Shown here piece by piece: positions 1-12,700 of a stretch of 64,000 nucleotides of DNA (position 1 is the first letter of the stretch; each line of letters begins with the position of its first letter). This DNA comes from Patiria miniata (lineage: Eukaryota; Echinodermata; Asteroidea; Valvatida; Asterinidae). Both the position numbers and the translations under genes were made by a program. The stretch spans positions 17,535,334 through 17,599,333 of the forward strand of contig NW_024037074.1 in assembly GCF_015706575.1 (NCBI RefSeq), read 5' to 3'. The notes beneath the pieces are model-generated. The model was not told where the DNA came from. It ran no database searches and saw nothing but the letters and a program-made list of their open reading frames with translations.

Positions 1-639
1 TTTAATTAACATGTATGTTTGTGTATGGCTTTATCGATTTTTTCAATATGTCCTACGAGCCAATAAACAAATTACAATTTTTGCCCAAGGCAGTAACAAA
101 CACCCCCCCCCCCGTTTTAAAACTAGGTCGTTAACAAAGGGGAAGGTTGACATTAAATTAAAAAAGGACTAAAGCTTTGACATTTTCAATAAAAGTTTGT
201 GCATCTTTGCATTATTGCCACGCGTATTCCCCTGGATTAGGTTCACAATAGAAATTGTATTTAAATTTTCTTTCAAGGGTGCCCCTGTCCATGTAATTGG
301 ATTCGTGCAGGATTGAGACATGCATGTTCTCTGGTCGCTTGGGCGTAAGCATTTCTTCATCTTAAGGACCCTGAGAATGAGCCACATCAATCGAATTAGG
401 CATCACGAGTACAAAAGACAGACACCCGTCCCAGGAGCAGATGACTCCAAGTGATTTTTTGCAGAACGGTTTTCCCCATAATAAACGTATGACAAGTTGG
501 ATAGAGATGTATTGGTCAAAGGTCATTTTAATCAAAGCGGCAGAGAAATCAAGGCCTAGGTCTAAAACCTGTTAATGAAGCAAATGGCAAGTATGCAAAA
601 AAAAAAAACGTACCGCAGTGACGAATTATTCTTTAGGAC

Positions 640-1010
640 AGCTTAGAAATCAAAACATTGCAATGTTACTGGGGGAGGGGGGGGGGGGCGGGCGGACACC
701 ACATTACACTAGGGGGCGCTCTTCAAGATATATATGTACATCGGATATGTGTACTCGCGCTTACATCAAAACGGCACATTTTAAAAGCTTTTGTACTTTC
801 TTTCTTCACTTTTCAGTGCTATGAAAACATTTTTGGTTCTTGGGATGTTCTATACCTCGAAACAAGCATTTTATTTTCTCATCACGGAAAAGTGGGGAGC
901 ATGATTCAAAAGCCCACCCTCCCTGGTCAAAAAGGGGGGATATATATACTGCTCAACAGCAGGTTTTTTTCCTTCAAACTATTATCTTTTTAACAAAATT
1001 TATCGAAAGA
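640..1010 (+). repeat. G-run-headed dispersed repeat, copy A
   Basis: A long G-run (about 671-690) is followed by a gggggcgct-ttca-gatac segment, then 'acatcaaaacgg' and later 'tttcagtgc'. The same order of blocks occurs at about 43670-44110, so this is an interspersed repeat family and not a unique sequence. The copies have diverged, and each carries extra internal G-runs. Confidence 0.55.
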
Positions 1011-1754
1011 AACACCTGGCATGTCTAAACACCTTTTTTGTATGCCCGAAAACATTCCAAAAACATTCTAAAAAATAGCGCGTCTGTGACATGTGAACGC
1101 AAACATGCTGGAGAGGAATGCCGTTCGGGCCATGACTCTTTACCCCCTTCAAACGGAGTTTACATTTAATTAAATAACTTCTGTCTCGGGACAGGATAGG
1201 GAATCGGATTGACGCAAGTCCTGATCTTGAAATGAAAACAAGCTGTGATAAATTAATTTCAGGAGCGTGTGTTTGGGTCAGTTTAACAGAATTACTGTCG
1301 ATTTTTTCGGAAACTGCTTTCCGTGGGAAAACTGGACATTCTGCGACGGTCTTCTGGGCTGTCTGACTCAGCACGGTCCGGCGACTTCTGCCCAAGGATG
1401 CATAATTGCTACCCCGCTCATGTCACGTGGGCTCATGTCATGGGGGCTTGGGGGCTTCGGCTTGAGTAATTTTTCTCAATTCCTTTTGTACAAATTGCCC
1501 GGGAAGGACGCAACTTTTATCAGTTTCACCTGCTTTTGTGTCGAAATCAAGGAAGTTGATGCAATAAGTAGCTGCGTTATCTCCATGGGTACTGGGTGTA
1601 CAGGTGTCTCATGCCGGGAAAGTTAATTGGGCGTAATCATATTTAACCATAACGACGAAATGGTTGTGTGAAACGTAAATTAAGTGGCCTTTGGTGGATT
1701 TGTTTTTGTTAAGGAGATGTATTATTTTATTAACAATTTGGATTTGTCGCTCAC

Positions 1755-1910
1755 AGTGTATACTCAGTTTTTTTCTGAAAGCTAGATTACTCGGTTGGGA
1801 CTGGAACTCATGATTTCCAGATTACCAGTGCAGAGGTAGGTCTTAACTACTCAACTACTGAGATTGCCGGGGTCGGCTGACCAGTTCGAATCCGATCATT
1901 CAGCAAATAT
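1755..1910 (-). repeat. Possible tRNA-derived SINE head
   Basis: The patch contains a tRNA B-box-like string (agttcgaatcc near 1885) and a possible A-box-like region. Orientation and boundaries are unclear, and no body or tail can be defined. Confidence 0.2.
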
Positions 1911-3039
1911 TTAATCCAAGTTTTTAAAAACAGATTTCATGTAGTGAGGGTACATTTCAAGTTTTTTTTTAACGCATTACATTATTTTATAAATTATTTA
2001 AGGTAAAGTGGGTTTTCAAGCTGAAGAAAGACTCAATCATAAAGGTCGAGCTCAAGACTTTGCATAGAACCACATAGATCCTAAAATTGAAAACTAATTT
2101 GTGAAATAAACCTGTCAGCTATTTTGGAGCGGAATATGAAGCGACTCATCTGAACTGAATCACACCAACTTACCAAAATAATAGCCAATTAAATACCTTT
2201 TTGTCGGGCCAATTCTTTAAATTTGTTTTCTCAAGGAAGGGCATTGGGCAGGCCATCCCACCCCGCCCCAAAGAGTCACAAGATTCGCTCAGAGTTGTTT
2301 TAAGTGCTGTCGAAGCAATTTGACGACTTCAGCCCTTTTAAAGTCTTGAATTCACGCAGTATGAATAATGCCAGTTGCGGATTTAGAGGGGGCGGGGTGG
2401 GGAGGCCGCCCCCACCCCACTTGGGCCGCTGAACCCCCTCTTCCCCCTCCGTAAAATGACACCAGGCCCGGATTATCCAATAGGCACAGTTGGCACTTGG
2501 TGCCAACAGGCTTTTAGAGCTAGGACCTTAACCAGTTTGGCCTGGCTTGATTTGTACAGTGCTTTGTACTTTAATAGCATCAACAAGAATTTGGTGCCGG
2601 TGCCTAGGGCGGAGAATCTAATGAAAGAGTAGCTATCATCGCTTATGTCGATATACCTGTACTTATTGCTTGCTGGCTCAAAAAGACGCCCCCGTTTGAG
2701 GACCATCCCCCCTCCTCTATATGGACATTTTGATAGAGCCGCCACTAAGTCGCACAGGAAACCACGCAATTAGAAGATCGATCAAAACAGAAAGACCGTC
2801 ATGGGACAGAGATGGCAACATGCTGCATCTTGTTACATCAATGTCAAATTTCCATGCCTCCAAAAATTAACATTACCCCTTCCAGAATGAAGCATGCGCA
2901 GTTTTCTACTGGACAATGTGAAGGTATACAAAAATGCGAAACAAATTCTCGCTGTCCTCACTTCATCGATTGGCGTCGAATGATTTGCAAAGCGATCGAC
3001 ACTATCCAAAAAAACCCAACTTGTTTAGGATAAACCAGA

Positions 3040-6000
3040 ATGCCAACTTTGAGCGTTTATAGTGATGTTTTGTTTGTGGTTGTCGTGGTTATGAATTCAC
3101 AATTTTTCCACGTTGGGGGACAACAAGCTGCCCCACCGAACATTCACATGGGTCTTTTGCTTGAGACCGGAGGCGCGGAAAGCTTCGACCGATTCCGCGT
3201 CCAGCCCGCCGTGGATATCGCCCTGGAGACGGTCAGACGTCGGGTGGACACCGGTGCCTACCTGAACTTTACCCTCACCTACGAGTTCCAGTCCACGGGA
3301 GCCAGATGCACTCCGTCCTCCATGATCGCTCCCGGAGTGGCCTCCAATATGTTCCACCAGCGAGGGGTGGGAGTGTTCCTGGGTCCGGGATGTAGCTTCC
3401 AGTGCGCGGCGGTAGCTGACCTGGCAGCTTACTGGAACGTTCCGGTGTTATCCGGTGCTGCGACATCTGCAGGTCTTGACAACAAGGCACAGTACAAGAC
3501 CCTGACTCGGACCGCATTTCACTTGGGTGCACTTGGGCAATTTGTAGTTGCCTTGTTCAACAGGTGGTCTTGGGCTCGATGTTCCATCATCTGGGAGGAT
3601 ATCGGGCTGTGGGCGATCCTGACGGGCAGCATCCGGAGCAGACTTGAGGAGGCAGAGATCTATGTGAACCCGGTCATTCTGGGCTTGCAAGCATCAACAC
3701 AAGACGCCTTGGATGCTGCAGTGCGCAGAGGAAGAAGTAAGTTTTTTTTGAATTATTAAAAAAAACCCTGATATTTTTGTGGAGCAATTGTGTAAATAGC
3801 CAGCTTTCTTTGTATGTCATCACGGTTAACGTGTGGGGTGGTGTGGCCTTAGGGTGGTTGGTCCGCCTAATTATTCATTAAAGATTAACTTCTTTTGCAA
3901 TTAAGAAAGGGATGTTTGGAAATAAACGAGAATCAACTCGAAAAAATACTCTCAAGATAGATTCGAATGATTGATTTCTATTCAACAACTAAATAAATTG
4001 GATATACAGGGAATATTGCTTAGGAGTTAGAATCTTGAAAACGTGAATTCGACTTGATGGTGCACCTATTACCCTAGTAATGTGCAATTTTAAATAGTTT
4101 GTGATTTAAATATTGGCTAAAATAATGGCTAATAGACTATGACACAATGGGTTAATCTCAATGGGCAATTTGAGCACTGTGCAAACCTGCTCTCTGCATA
4201 GAGTTAACATTGTGGGAGAAACACACAAGACCGTCGAAACAGTACATGAAACAGAAGTGAATGCCTCGAAAGACTCACATGGGTGAAACTTTCCAAACAG
4301 AACTTTCTCGATAATGCAACTTACAAAGCGGGCCTAATATGACAAATTTTGATCACAGTTGAATTCCAAAAAAAACCATAAATCATATGTTCTATGAAAA
4401 TGATTTCTAAATATGACTATTCCGTTAAATGATTATGACTTGAATTAAAAAAGGGGGAGATTCCATAAAAAGCGCCGATTTTCGGTTCAGCCATATTGTT
4501 AACTGAAAAAAAAGCTGCAGAAGAAAGGTCGGAATTGCAGAATCATAATCTGTGTATCTGAGCTTTTTCCAATCAAGCGCGAGAATATATATTTACCTGA
4601 TCATGAGTATACATGTACAGTGCTGGCCTTGTATTCATGCAGCATTGTCAGGATCGTTCTGAATCTTCACTGTGGTTTTAATTTAAACGAGACAAGATTA
4701 ACGAATGGGGAGGGGTATGAATAGCAACATTGCACATAATGGATTCTCTTGGTGATGAACGAGTCTTATGTTTGATCAGCTACATCGTGGTAACTGATTC
4801 TGTGAAGGTTATTAAGTCTGTTGAATGAGACCTGCAATAAATTATTCCGGGGTTATCATGGCAGGGCAAAAATATTATTGAGAGCACATTTTTCCTATAA
4901 TGCCTGGATCGCTATAGTGGTAAGGCTTTCTGAAAGAAAATAGTTCATATAGAGACCAGTATCTCCCAATTCCCCACTATTGGTTTCGCATACATATACC
5001 ATTATTCATTAAGCCCGGTTCATACTTCATGCGAATGCGAAGCGAATTTGACGTCATGAAACGTTCGCTGCGAAATTTGCCCGAGTTGAAATATGTTCAA
5101 CTTTTACGAATTCGCAGCACGAATACTTGCCACGACGTCACAACTTCTCGTTCGCTTTCGCTTTCGCGCCGAGTATGAACCGGGCTTTAAAGGGAAGCTC
5201 CTTAGCTGCCGAGTCACCCAAGGTGCCTCGCACCTGTATGAAGGTGGTTCGGAGGTCTTTAAGACAGTTCCAGCCATGGCGTTCACAGATTGCTTTAAGG
5301 TTTTTTTTGGCAACATTAATATCAAGACATATTTCACTTTCGTGACCAACTTTCATTTCCAAAAAACAGAAACTAGACACGTTGCAGGAATATACCACAT
5401 TATTGTACGCTCTCTCAGTTACCAACAAACCCAAACACTTCCTCCATGACTGTGATCCCACTGACCAATGAAAGTCACTCTCTAAATTCCAAAGATTGAA
5501 AATTCACTCCATTCGAGTGAAGATTCACTCCCACAGTCGGAAACTATAGGGACTAGACGTTTTATAGTGAAATTCCTTCAATCCAAACGATCGAGTTTTT
5601 ACTCGAGCTTCGACTGATCAGAAGTGGTTTTTGTTCAGACTATTTCCATCTAAAATGAGAGTGATGTTCACTCTAAAACGTCTAGTCCCTAATTTCACTG
5701 TTTGGAATTTAGATAGCAATGTTTTGGATATGTTACCCAGAGCACCTGACTAAAGAAAATCCGAACCCTTGAAGTGAAGTTTATTGAAAAACTTTTATTA
5801 ATTTTAACAAACCTACATGATCCTAAATAAGTAAACTAAATAGAGGGTATTTTCTTCTGTAATGATTTATGAGAATAATATTAATGATAGAATATATCTC
5901 AACAATAGAAGTTGAAAATAATCAAGTTGTTATTAACACACGTTTAATAGATTCTGGGGTCGCGAGATTGCTCATAAAAAGCTACTCTGCCTCAAAGAAA

Positions 6001-9000
6001 TTGTGCACCATTTACCCATTGGCACAAATTGTCTTCCGTACTATAAAAGTTAAACGGATAGTGCACTAGGTTACTAGGTGTTATACCGTTGCCATGGTTT
6101 CGTCCTCTGTGTTCAGAACGGTGTTATTCCATTTTTGTTTGTTTGAAAATTGAATCAAAAAGAAGATGATTTTCCTTGTTTTTCTCCGAACAGTTATATT
6201 CGTGATTGCTCCGGTGGGCGTGGTCCGGGATATCATGATCAAGGCGTACAAGGCAGGATACATCAACGGAGAGTTTGTCTTCTTCTCCATCTACATGGTC
6301 AACAACAAGTGGCGCTTTGGGGACTCGTCCTGGGCGTGGGTATGATTGATTGGCTAACGATCTTTAATGATCTGCCGGGAAAATGGTGGGGTGAGGGGAA
6401 ATATTGGTTCTGCAGCCTGGGGCTGCAACTTCAGGCAGTGGATTGAATTTCTTTTGCTGTAAAAAAAAAAGAAAACCATGATGTTTCTTTGCAAAGGCAG
6501 AGACCTGTTACAACTGTTGTTTTATGGAAAATAAAAAAATATTGATAAAAGGAAAACTTCGCTAGTCCTCGCCGCCCAACTAGAGAGCGCTGGCGACCAC
6601 TTATCCCTATCTCGTTGAAGGAAACGGAGCGTCGCAAAGTATTGTGGATAGATCACCACCTTAACGTGCAATGCAATCATCACCTTAATCAGCAATGCTG
6701 ATCCCAGGTCACGTGCTATAAAATGAGGACAAAATGTATTCGATGAGAGATTAAAGAAATTAGAGTTGGATGTGTCGGTGGGACGAGCAAAGGACAGAAG
6801 TTCATTTCTCCAAGTCTTTAAAATATTTTAAGACTTGATTACTGTGTGATAATTTTCAGGGATTGGCCTTTAAATGTTTCTGCACACAGGGAGATGAATT
6901 TGATGCCGAAGCCAAACTGGCATTCGAGGCTCTCATGACGTTTCGCTTATTTGAACCAACCACCGAAGAGTTTAAAGAGTTCCAAGCGAACTTGGAGTTG
7001 CGCCGTAAGCACGATTTCAATTGGACGAGCCCACCTGGAGATGACGTAAGCCACAATTCTGTCTTGCAGGTTTTTTTTTTTTAGATTCTATCTCTCTGTT
7101 TCATAATGCTAATATTCGACAAAATTAGGTAAGAAAAGTGATTTTTTTTCTGTGAAGAAATAAGTTGTGAAAAACAATCACTGCGTAAGCAGCATGACGT
7201 TGTGCCAACCACAAATCTGACAAAAACGGATCTGCGTTTGTGATTTTATTTCTGGAGTGTGACGATAAAACATGGAAATTCGCTACAAAGCGTCTGATTC
7301 TAAATCTTCTTCAATGCAGTTCAACTTCTTTACAAGTGCCTTCCATGACGTCATCATCTTGTTTTCTCTCGCCGTCAACGAGACTTTGGGCGAGAGTGGT
7401 AACTTGTCCGACGGCTACACGCTCACCAGGAAAATGTGGAACAGGACATTCGAGGGTAAGGACGAAGAGAGATAACATTTTTAAAGGCCCTAAGTTTTTT
7501 TCAGGACCTTCCGTTGAAAACTTCTTATGCCACATTCATCTAGGCATACTGTGCCAGCCTGTTTAACTGCATTATACATTCGTTGGATTCCCAAGATTAA
7601 TGATAACGACCGAATTCTATCGACAATGCTTTCAAGTACACATTTAAGGACAAACTGTTTTTCAGAGGTCAACAATTATAACGACAACTAAATTCTAATC
7701 GTTGCTGTCTCTTTCTAGGTATCTTTGGCAATGTCTCCTTGAATCCCAACGGGGACCGTGACGGCGATTACTCTCTTTGGGACATGACAGACGCTAAGAG
7801 CGGGGATTTTGCGGTAAGCAGTTTGATGGGTGTTTCACCCTGGCCCTGTTTCATAGCTCTGTTAGAAAGGACTTTTGGCATGTGTCCCTGTCAACAATTG
7901 AAATAAAAATTTGTAATAAATAACGTTCATAATTTAACAATTTGCTAAAATGTAGTGTAGCCTACCACAACATGTTATCATTAAATGCAAAAACATTACC
8001 ATTACTTTATGAAGAATTTTTAACCGGCTCATAAGAATTTCAGAATTATGGCTCCTTTTACGAATTTTCCAATGCCATTTGGAAGTTAAAGCCCTAATGA
8101 TTTTAAACATTTTTTTCTTAAATTTTTAGGAAACAAAACTCAAATGTTCCCCTCCAAATAATTAAAAATGTTTGGAACAGAAACAATAATATTACTCTTT
8201 TCTATGTAAAAGAAGAAGACAAACAGGCGAACGCCTCAGTAGACAAACAGATTGAGAGTCTCCTCCTTTTTTACACTATCAATTTTAGTCTTTCTATCTA
8301 CAAGGCCATCGCGATGTTGCACATTTTGATCGAGGGACAAAGCAACAAAGGCGAATTGAGCGGAGACTACACGGAACAGGTGTAGTGTAGACGGCGTCGG
8401 CAAACAAGTCTCCTTTCAATGCGCCCTACTGCTTCGCCGCTCTGTCAGAGTAACGATGGCTTTTGAAAAGGCTAGATCAGCGTAGACTCATATCATTCCG
8501 GTCTATATGCCAGGGGTTTCTAGTCTTTCCACGAAACCAAGATAAACTGCCTATGTGCAAGAAGAAATTTCCATAATCGTGCCCAATGGAGCAACAAAAT
8601 CCTTCCTCAAAGCCGGGGTCGGATTCTCCTTGATATGCACGAGTCAGAGACTTAAACCCTCCCGCAGCAAAAATTTAAAATTCATTAATATACTGTCCCA
8701 GTAATTCAGACCTATGTGATCATTTCCTATCTGTAATCTTTATCCAAGGATGTCACCAGGAAGCACTGGCATTACTTCGAGTTTCCATGGTAATGTCTGC
8801 AAAGTTAAAACTGTACATATAAATTTTAATCGGTAATCTCATTTCAATCCATTGGATTATTTTCGTTTAATTCCTCCAGAATTCAATCATTGACATCCAC
8901 TTTGGATACAACTGAGGCCGGGATAGCAAATGAATAATAGAGCCTATAAGATTAAATAGTTCGAAAAATAGAATTTCAAATCTATTTTATCAAAGCTTCC

Positions 9001-9740
9001 AAATGCTCAGGCATCCAATAAAAACAATTGCAAAAGAAATTCAAATGAAAATAGATTATAGCTAAAACAAATTCAGAAATGAAAAAAAACTGATAAAAAA
9101 AAATCGACAAACGTAGGCCTTAACTATATTCTGTTTTAACGACATTGCGGGGCTTTAGTACAATAATTGAGAGTTAATCTCGAGATCAGTGCAATTTAGG
9201 TTATAGACCAGTGTTTATATGTGCCATGCCTCTTTAATTCATCGTGTGTTAGATTTCAAGCAAAGGTGATATTATATTGTTTATAGGTCATTTCACAATA
9301 ATCACATTTTTGAAATGTAGCAGGGTTTTCTAGGGCTGAGATGAAAGCTTCCAGTATGCTTGAGTATTCCAACTACCGCTTTTTAGAGTTACTTAAACAA
9401 AATATGCTAAACAAAGCCGTTGTCTCACACAAATTATTTTCAGGATTTGTGATAGGTTTGTTTACATTTTTGGTGTCTTTGGTTAATCAAGAACGTTCGT
9501 GTCATTTCTTAACATAATTAAATTTGTATTTTTTTTTGGTCTCCTGCTGGTGTATTTGGTCTTTGTTTTTGTTTATTTCTATTTGCCTCTTATCTGTTCA
9601 GGTTGTGGCAAATTTTCACGGTGCGACGGGTGAGTTGGAATTTGTGGGTGATATCGCCTGGCCAGGAGGGGCTACCGACCCCCCGTCTGACACTCCGTTC
9701 TGTGGCTTTGATAACGAGAATCCTGCCTGTCGGACACAAG
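3040..9740 (+). CDS. RGC-1 exons 1-6: signal peptide and ligand-binding domain
   Basis: Residues about 1-456. The start [18 protein letters not shown] is a hydrophobic leader, with likely cleavage before the QQAAPP region. The body is the periplasmic-binding-like ANF receptor fold: LGPGCSFQC (about residue 120) matches the family's GPGC motif, and it is followed by [12 protein letters not shown]. Exon 2 encodes [16 protein letters not shown], exon 3 the DDAD-like acidic helix region (GDEFDAEAK), exon 4 the [16 protein letters not shown] helix, exon 5 the [13 protein letters not shown] strand, and exon 6 the membrane-proximal [14 protein letters not shown] with [10 protein letters not shown]. 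Cysteines at GARC and GPGCSFQC probably form disulfides. The ligand cannot be predicted. Intron 1 (2.5 kb) and intron 5 (1.8 kb) are the largest here. Confidence 0.88.
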
Positions 9741-12700
9741 GTACGAGCCTAGCCGTTATGTTCCGGATCCATGAAATGAAAACATGAGTTAATCTGTGGT
9801 AAAAGGCTCAGGGATTTCACATTCGACGTAGGAAGCTTGATATTGACATTCTGGTGTGTTATATAGGCCTACCCTTGACGGTGGACCCACAACGAGTCCA
9901 TTAGGCCGAGTATTACATCCGAGAAACCCTTTTTCAATGTTTATATTTAGTCCTTAACGATGTTTTTTTTCTCCACATCTTACACAAGATTCAACCTTGA
10001 CGATAACCATTATTGTTTCGAGTTGTCTTCTTATCGTCGGTGCAATTCTAATTCTGGCGATATACAGGTAAGATGATGTCATGAAGACTTTGGTATTTGG
10101 CATAGATGTTTTGGGCGAATTGAAAGGGGGAAAAAGGTTGAATTCGGAGTGAAACTATATGGATCTCGGTCCATAGATTTAGTACGTCACGCTCGACCTT
10201 CATCGCTCCTTTCCATCTCATGTATGTTTATCCGGAAGCGCAGAGGGTTTATAGTCAATCTTGTGAACGAAAGACAAATTGACAGAATGGGCTTAAGTTT
10301 TGGGATGAGGTTTTCGGCAGGCGATTTAAATCTGCGAATGATGTCCACGCCATAAAAAAGACCCTTTAGAAAAATCACGTTGAAAAAAAATGCCCTGCTA
10401 CTTGACAGGTAGGCCTTGGGATACCTCGAGACATGATGACATTTGTTTCAATCTGATCTGAGTCAATCCAATTCCAGTCGAACTATTTTTTTTCTTGGAA
10501 ATTTTGCTGACATCAAAAATTTAGCTTTCAACCCCCCTTCCCACACAAAAAGGTCATAAAGAAATAATAGCCGATGGTTTGAAAAGAAAGGAAGATTATG
10601 TGGGATTTAGTGGGACGACAGCGTGATGACAACTTGAAATAAAGAGCCTCCAAGAGTTCGCTGAAATGAATATATGTCTTTAAACAATTATTTCGGAACC
10701 GTAGGTCTAAGGGTGTTGAGTGAAAGCAAAGTAATATTTCATTTTTTGTACAAAAAAAAAGTGTTAACTTCTGCCATGTTGTAGAAAGATGGCAATAGTA
10801 AAACTGTCCTGAGAAGTCTGTACATTTTGGAAGAAATTTTCGATGGCTTGAAAACAAATTGGATTTTTGTTGTTCCACAACCATATTGTGTCTTCAAAGC
10901 CAATTAATTAAGCAGTACACCCGTGTTCGTAAAATGTAGCAATCTCATTTGAAAATTCAGAAAGGTCAAAAGGGATGCCGAAATCCAAAGCAGGGCGTGG
11001 CAAATAAAGTGGGAGGAGCTACAGATCCAAGACGACCACGCCCGTGGACGGGGAAGCTCAGCCTTTTCTCTGGTAATTCGAGTCAATTGACAAAAAAATA
11101 TTAATTGAGGAAACATTCCATAGAGTTATAATTCCATTGTAGACAGGGCATTCGCTGATCAGGTCAGGTCAAGTCAAGTCAAGTCAAGTCAAGTCAAGTC
11201 AAGTCAAGTCAAGTCAAGTCAAGTCAAGTCAAGTCAAGTCAAGTCAAGTCAAGTCAAGTCAAGTCAAGTCAAGTCAAGTCAAGTCAAGTCAAGTCAAGTC
11301 AAGTCAAGTCAAGTCAAGTCAAGTCAAGTCAAGTCAAGTCAAGTCAAGTCAAGTCAAGTCAAGTCAAGTCAAGTCAAGTCAAGTCAAGTCAAGTCAAGTC
11401 AAGTCAAGTCAAGTCAAGTCAAGTCAAGTCAAGTCAAGTCAAGTCAAGTCAAGTCAAGTCAAGTCAAGACATTTATTCCATAAATAAAAGAAATCTGGTA
11501 CATAGCAAAATAACAAAATCAATAAATATGACATGTGAATGAAATGACATGACCTCCGACATAATTGTATAGTTTTATACAAATAACATGCTCCGTTTTG
11601 TAATTGACATGATAAAAATGTTTTTGCCCATTACCGCACAGGGTAGTGCCTCTCTTAAAACAGATGAAGGGAAGCAGATTTTCACAAAAACTGCATTCTA
11701 TCAGGTTAGTTGGATCGATTTGATAACATCTATTTTTATAATGAACAATGGAATTTTGCAGAGTAAATGTTTGCATGTTACAGACTTATGTCTGTCAATC
11801 CTTAACCGTCAATTCTTAACGATTCTTAATGGATGTTAATGTCAACCTATGAAAAACACAGAGTTGAAAATGCAGTTGAATAAGATAACATCATTTTACG
11901 TGGCGTGATAGTAATAGTAGAACCTGCATAATTATTATGCAAAATGCTTTTAAATTTAAAGTTGTACGCAAGCGTCTTGGACTGGCGTTCCACAGTCGCG
12001 CCGAACTATTCCGACAATTAGAATTATTTTAGAACCGATAAGGAGTGATTACGTCGAAAGATCGACTGGAAATGGGAAAATTATATTCCGTAAAGTTCAC
12101 CTGTCGCTAACCCAAATGAATTTGGGTTGATATGTGAGGTTGCCACCTATGGTTATAGTTGGCTCGGCGCGACTTTGATACGCCAGTCTTATAACGAGTG
12201 TAGTCTGTCAGGAGACATGAATAACACATAGGCCAACTGTCATTCGTTTCCCCCCATTTATGTTAGGGTCGCACTGTTGCTGTGAAGAGGCTCGCCGCGG
12301 ACCAAGTGGATCTTACTAAGAGCCTGCTGATAGAGCTGAAAACCGTAAGAATACAACGATTCATGTGTGGACTCAGTCTGCGATCGGAAGAGGGCGCTGT
12401 CTAGGCTAACACCCAGTGCAAAGATTAGGCTGGTTTTCTTCCAGATACCAGCTTAGAACTTATAAAAAGAAGTCCGCTAGTTTGTGTGTGCTACCATTAC
12501 ATTGTGTGCAAACCAGTCGCATTTGGTTTAGATGAAAAACTTGTTATATGCTCCTATTTGTAATACTTTTACCTACAGAATCTTCACAGAAGCACAATTT
12601 CACCCTCAACAAAAGTTGTTCACGTGGTATTGCCGCAAATCTGTAATACTTTACCGCAGCATCAAAATCTTACTATAGTCTTTTTTTGTTTGTTTAGGAA

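Larger units (their letters stand above)
1..3039. other. Upstream non-coding region, repeats only
   Basis: I see no supportable gene here. The stretch holds a C-run near 110, a G-rich dispersed repeat (entered separately), a tRNA-like patch near 1770-1910, and between about 2380 and 2770 a G/C-run-rich segment that looks like a degenerate dispersed repeat. Short ORFs occur on both strands but show no recognisable motif and no splice continuity with RGC-1. The promoter and 5' UTR of RGC-1 must lie in the last part of this stretch, or an untranslated exon lies further up, but I see no convincing TATA box or initiator. Confidence 0.6.

Noticed and set aside
2812..3033. 73-codon ORF just upstream of RGC-1
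   Set aside because: It ends before the RGC-1 start and shows no domain. At most it is part of a 5' UTR.
3097..3690. Minus-strand ORFs opposite RGC-1 exon 1
   Set aside because: They are antisense shadows of a GC-rich coding exon. They show no motif, and the plus frame matches the receptor family.
11519..11776. 85-codon minus-strand ORF over RGC-1 exon 9
   Set aside because: It overlaps a well-supported coding exon on the other strand and has no family similarity.
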